Assembly (NCBI GenBank): GCA_019314185.1
Contig: JAFCZU010000161.1
Span: 1 to 9,026, forward strand
Direction of reading: 5' to 3'
Length of the DNA: 9,026 nucleotides
Source of the DNA: Deltaproteobacteria bacterium
Lineage (GTDB): Bacteria > Desulfobacterota > Desulfobacteria > Desulfobacterales > ETH-SRB1
The notes under the pieces were generated by a model. It did no database searches. It was not told the origin of the DNA and worked only from the letters and a program-made list of their open reading frames with translations. Of this stretch, positions 8,034-9,026 are shown piece after piece. The position numbers were made by a program, and so were the translations under genes. Every line of letters starts with the position of its first letter. Position 1 is the first letter of the stretch.

Positions 8034-8061
8034 GGTATAAATGAGCCACATTCTTTGACAA
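8034..8061 (-). promoter_or_regulatory. Predicted sigma70-type promoter of the cas operon
   Basis: On the minus strand TTGTCA (8061-8056, five of six matches to the -35 consensus) and TATACC (8039-8034, four of six to -10) are 16 bases apart. Transcription would start near 8027, leaving a leader of about 120 bases before cas6. It is the best-matching pair I found between the PIN gene and cas6. Prediction is from consensus only. Confidence 0.45.
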
Positions 8062-8123
8062 ACCAAGTGTTATTATAATGTGTGGTTGTACCGCTGGCCA
8101 CTGGAGCCGGAACCGCCCTGTTT

Positions 8124-8493
8124 TTACAAAATTTTGCTGACCGCTTTTAATTTTTTCATGTCTTTGTCAAATGAAACAACGACCTTTTCAGGAGAAGAAT
8201 GGGCGGCAAGAATACAATCTACGATATCAATATTGGTGCTGTTGTATTTTAGAAGCGCTTCGAGGATTTCTGATCTATCGGGATGAAATTTCATTCTTGG
8301 GAATATGATAATATTTTTCCATAACATAGATGCATTCAACAATAACCACATCAGGTATTTCGGCCTTTTTTGTCCCTTCAGATATGTCTCCCATGAATGA
8401 CTCTGCTTTGGGGCTGAATTTGGGATGATTCCCTAATAAATACCTGAGAATAACGTTTGTATCAATCAGATAAATCTTTTTTGTTAAATTCAT
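8124..8493 (-). pseudogene. vapC: PIN-domain (VapC-like) toxin with an internal frame break
   Basis: VapC-type PIN proteins are Mg-dependent endoribonuclease toxins. The first frame (8493 to 8275) gives MNLTKKIYLIDTNVILRYLL with Asp11, then IPDVVIVECIYVMEKYYHIP with Glu53, and stops after NEISSR. A second frame (to 8124) continues DRSEILEALLKYNSTNIDIVD, CILAAH and VVSFDKDMKKL, supplying the remaining acidic residues of the PIN active site. The frames join at a CCC run at 8280-8282; one base fewer there would give a single product of about 123 residues. Compared with typical VapC, the stretch after IPKNEI also seems short by about 15 residues, so a frame-breaking deletion is as likely as a one-base error. 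GGA lies eight bases before ATG 8493. A CRISPR-repeat-like element lies directly upstream, where VapB would normally abut. Confidence 0.8.
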
Positions 8494-8520
8494 ATTAATT
8501 TTCCATAAATAAATATAATG

Positions 8521-8555
8521 TTTTTTATCCTTGTTTTAATGGATGTGATAAAAGA
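8521..8555 (-). repeat. Degenerate CRISPR repeat (psi-R2)
   Basis: Read on the minus strand, the 23 bases from 8543 to 8521 (TCCATTAAAACAAGGAT followed by AAAAAA) match the 3' part of the repeat at 8577-8611 at 17 of 23 positions. ATCC and GGAT can pair around a 10-base loop, as in type I repeats. The handle that should read ATTGAAAC is replaced by ATAAAAAA, and the 12 bases before TCC match poorly, so the upstream boundary is approximate. It lies 28 bases before the PIN start codon. Confidence 0.6.
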
Positions 8556-8576
8556 TTTATTTTAACAAACTACATT
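8556..8576 (-). other. Pseudo-spacer between two CRISPR-like repeats
   Basis: The segment between the two repeats is about 21 bases if psi-R2 is taken as 35 long, shorter than an ordinary type I spacer. Its first 17 bases in crRNA direction, AATGTAGTTTGTTAAAA, are identical to 8617-8601, which contains the predicted -10 box of the promoter upstream and the beginning of the first repeat. A seed directly behind a handle with a perfect nearby match suggests a self-directed regulatory guide rather than an acquired spacer. A tandem duplication explains the same identity. Confidence 0.5.
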
Positions 8577-8611
8577 GTTTCAATCCTTATTATGATGGAC
8601 TTTTAACAAAC
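8577..8611 (-). repeat. CRISPR-repeat-like sequence with intact 3' handle (psi-R1)
   Basis: On the minus strand these 35 bases begin GTTTGTTAAAAGTCC and end ATAAGGATTGAAAC. The terminal ATTGAAAC is the classical 5' handle left by Cas6 in type I-A/I-B/III systems, and GTCC can pair with GGAT (one G-T pair) around a 10-base loop. Only one further, degenerate copy is present, so this is not a normal array. It may be a solo repeat, an array remnant or a crRNA-like regulator. The locus's own Cas6 would be the expected processing enzyme. Confidence 0.7.
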
Positions 8612-8636
8612 TACATTCAAAGTTTTTATATGTCAA
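8608..8636 (-). promoter_or_regulatory. Sigma70-type promoter reading into the CRISPR-like element and PIN gene
   Basis: On the minus strand TTGACA (8636-8631) is a perfect -35 box. Exactly 17 bases later TAGTTT (8613-8608) is a weak -10 box with three of six matches. Initiation would fall inside psi-R1, near 8601, so the transcript would carry most of the repeat, the pseudo-spacer, psi-R2 and then the PIN frame. The -10 box lies in the 17 bases duplicated in the pseudo-spacer. Confidence 0.55.
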
Positions 8637-8715
8637 GCACTTTTTTCTTTACAATAAATTCCCAAAGTTCACTTTCATAAAAGTCAGCCAGATAAACCTT
8701 CTCCTGCTGTTTCAT
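8626..8715 (-). CDS. Small ORF of 29 codons with strong ribosome-binding site
   Basis: A frame from ATG 8715 to TAA 8626 encodes a 29-residue peptide beginning MKQQEKVYLADFYESELWEF and ending KKKVLDI. AAGGTG lies nine bases before the ATG, the best ribosome-binding site in this part of the window. The frame overlaps the last 32 bases of the antitoxin gene, the arrangement expected for a second gene in a TA operon, and its stop overlaps the -35 box of the next promoter. I do not recognise the peptide; it does not look like a PIN N-terminus. It may be a genuine small protein, the leftover start of a replaced toxin gene, or chance. Confidence 0.4.
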   Translation of the reverse strand: MKQQEKVYLADFYESELWEFIVKKKVLDI

Positions 8716-8947
8716 TAGCGATTTCACCTTGTATTTTTTGTCTTATTTTTTTTAACGAAACATATCCCTTTGCATATTTTTTCAGACTCCCTGCTAATTG
8801 TTCCGATTGCACTCTGGGAACGCCTTTTAGCTTGACCTCGTTGTCTTCAACAAGAAACAAAACTGCGCCATCTTTTTCGATTTTTAATTTTTTCCTGATT
8901 GGTTTAGGGATCGTTATTTGACCCTTCTTTGATACTTTTGCATACAT
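8684..8947 (-). CDS. vapB: AbrB/MazE-like (VapB-type) antitoxin
   Basis: The N-terminal swapped-hairpin DNA-binding motif is clear: MYAKVSKKGQITIPKPIRKK followed by LKI, with a short strand pair (AVLFLVEDNEVKLKG). The C-terminal helix region (EQLAGSLKKYAKG, then IRQKIQGEIANETAGEG) matches toxin-binding tails of VapB antitoxins. I choose ATG 8947, giving 87 residues, because GAAGGA lies ten bases before it and family members start a few residues before KVSKKGQIT. The in-frame ATG at 8965 lacks a good site. Such proteins neutralise a PIN toxin and repress their own promoter. The toxin gene is not adjacent: 190 bases with a small ORF, a promoter and CRISPR-like repeats separate them. Confidence 0.88.
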   Translation of the reverse strand: MYAKVSKKGQITIPKPIRKKLKIEKDGAVLFLVEDNEVKLKGVPRVQSEQLAGSLKKYAKGYVSLKKIRQKIQGEIANETAGEGLSG

Positions 8948-9026
8948 TTTATATTTGTCCTTCAAATTAATATATTCTTACTTTAGCAAATAATCCATCC
9001 TGCAACATAATACAAGTATTAATGTT

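Noticed and set aside
8055..8079. Plus-strand promoter TTGACA ... TATAAT pointing into the PIN gene's 3' end
   Set aside because: Both boxes match the consensus, but the spacing is 13 bases, too short for a normal sigma70 promoter. An antisense role cannot be supported from this alone.
8071..8088. Second possible target of the pseudo-spacer on the plus strand (AATGTGTGGTTGT)
   Set aside because: Mismatches at seed positions 7 and 8 and an AT-rich background make this no better than chance.
8521..8611. A regular CRISPR array
   Set aside because: Only two repeat-like units, one badly degenerate, with a pseudo-spacer of about 21 bases that duplicates neighbouring sequence. I report it as a CRISPR-like element instead.

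Overview
The window is AT-rich bacterial DNA. Every supported gene reads on the minus strand, from about 8950 down to 1. The centre is a type I CRISPR-Cas effector operon in the order cas6 – cas8 (Cst1/Cas8b1-like) – cas7 (Cst2/DevR-like) – cas5 (Cas5t-like) – cas3, followed by a small nucleotidyltransferase and cas4. This composition fits subtype I-B of the 'Tneap' kind. The mix of Cst-type cas genes, DUF6922/AbiEii and VapBC-like genes would suit an anaerobic bacterium of the Desulfobacterota type, but that is a weak inference. No cas1, cas2 or full CRISPR array lies in the window.

Layout, in transcription order (right to left). At 8684-8947 is an AbrB/MazE-like antitoxin. It is followed by a 29-codon reading frame with a strong ribosome-binding site (8626-8715), a sigma70-like promoter (8608-8636), and a compact element made of two degenerate CRISPR repeats (8521-8611). 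Next is a PIN-domain (VapC-like) toxin gene with a frame break (8124-8493). A promoter/operator region rich in palindromes (about 7909-8061) leads into cas6 (7246-7908), cas8 (5847-7244), cas7 (4778-5830), cas5 (4100-4762) and cas3 (1754-4090). These are spaced by 1-16 bases, so they form one translation-coupled operon. A minimal nucleotidyltransferase (1478-1702) is truncated exactly where cas4 (906-1481) begins, and cas4 has no ordinary start codon. Where cas1 and cas2 would be expected, there is instead a DUF6922-like gene (541-834) overlapping an AbiEii-type nucleotidyltransferase (1-580, cut by the window edge).

How the parts may work together. Cas6 would cut crRNA precursors. Cas8, Cas7 and Cas5 would form Cascade, and Cas3 would destroy targets. 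The most interesting part is the CRISPR-like element between antitoxin and toxin. A promoter reads into a near-complete repeat ending in the typical handle ATTGAAAC. The following pseudo-spacer begins with 17 bases identical to the sequence that contains the promoter's own -10 box. This resembles crRNA-like regulatory elements such as CreTA and other CRISPR-derived regulatory RNAs, where Cascade plus a degenerate-repeat RNA represses a promoter. Here it could silence the PIN gene or the element itself. The PIN frame break and the defective MNT/cas4 junction suggest that parts of the locus are decaying.
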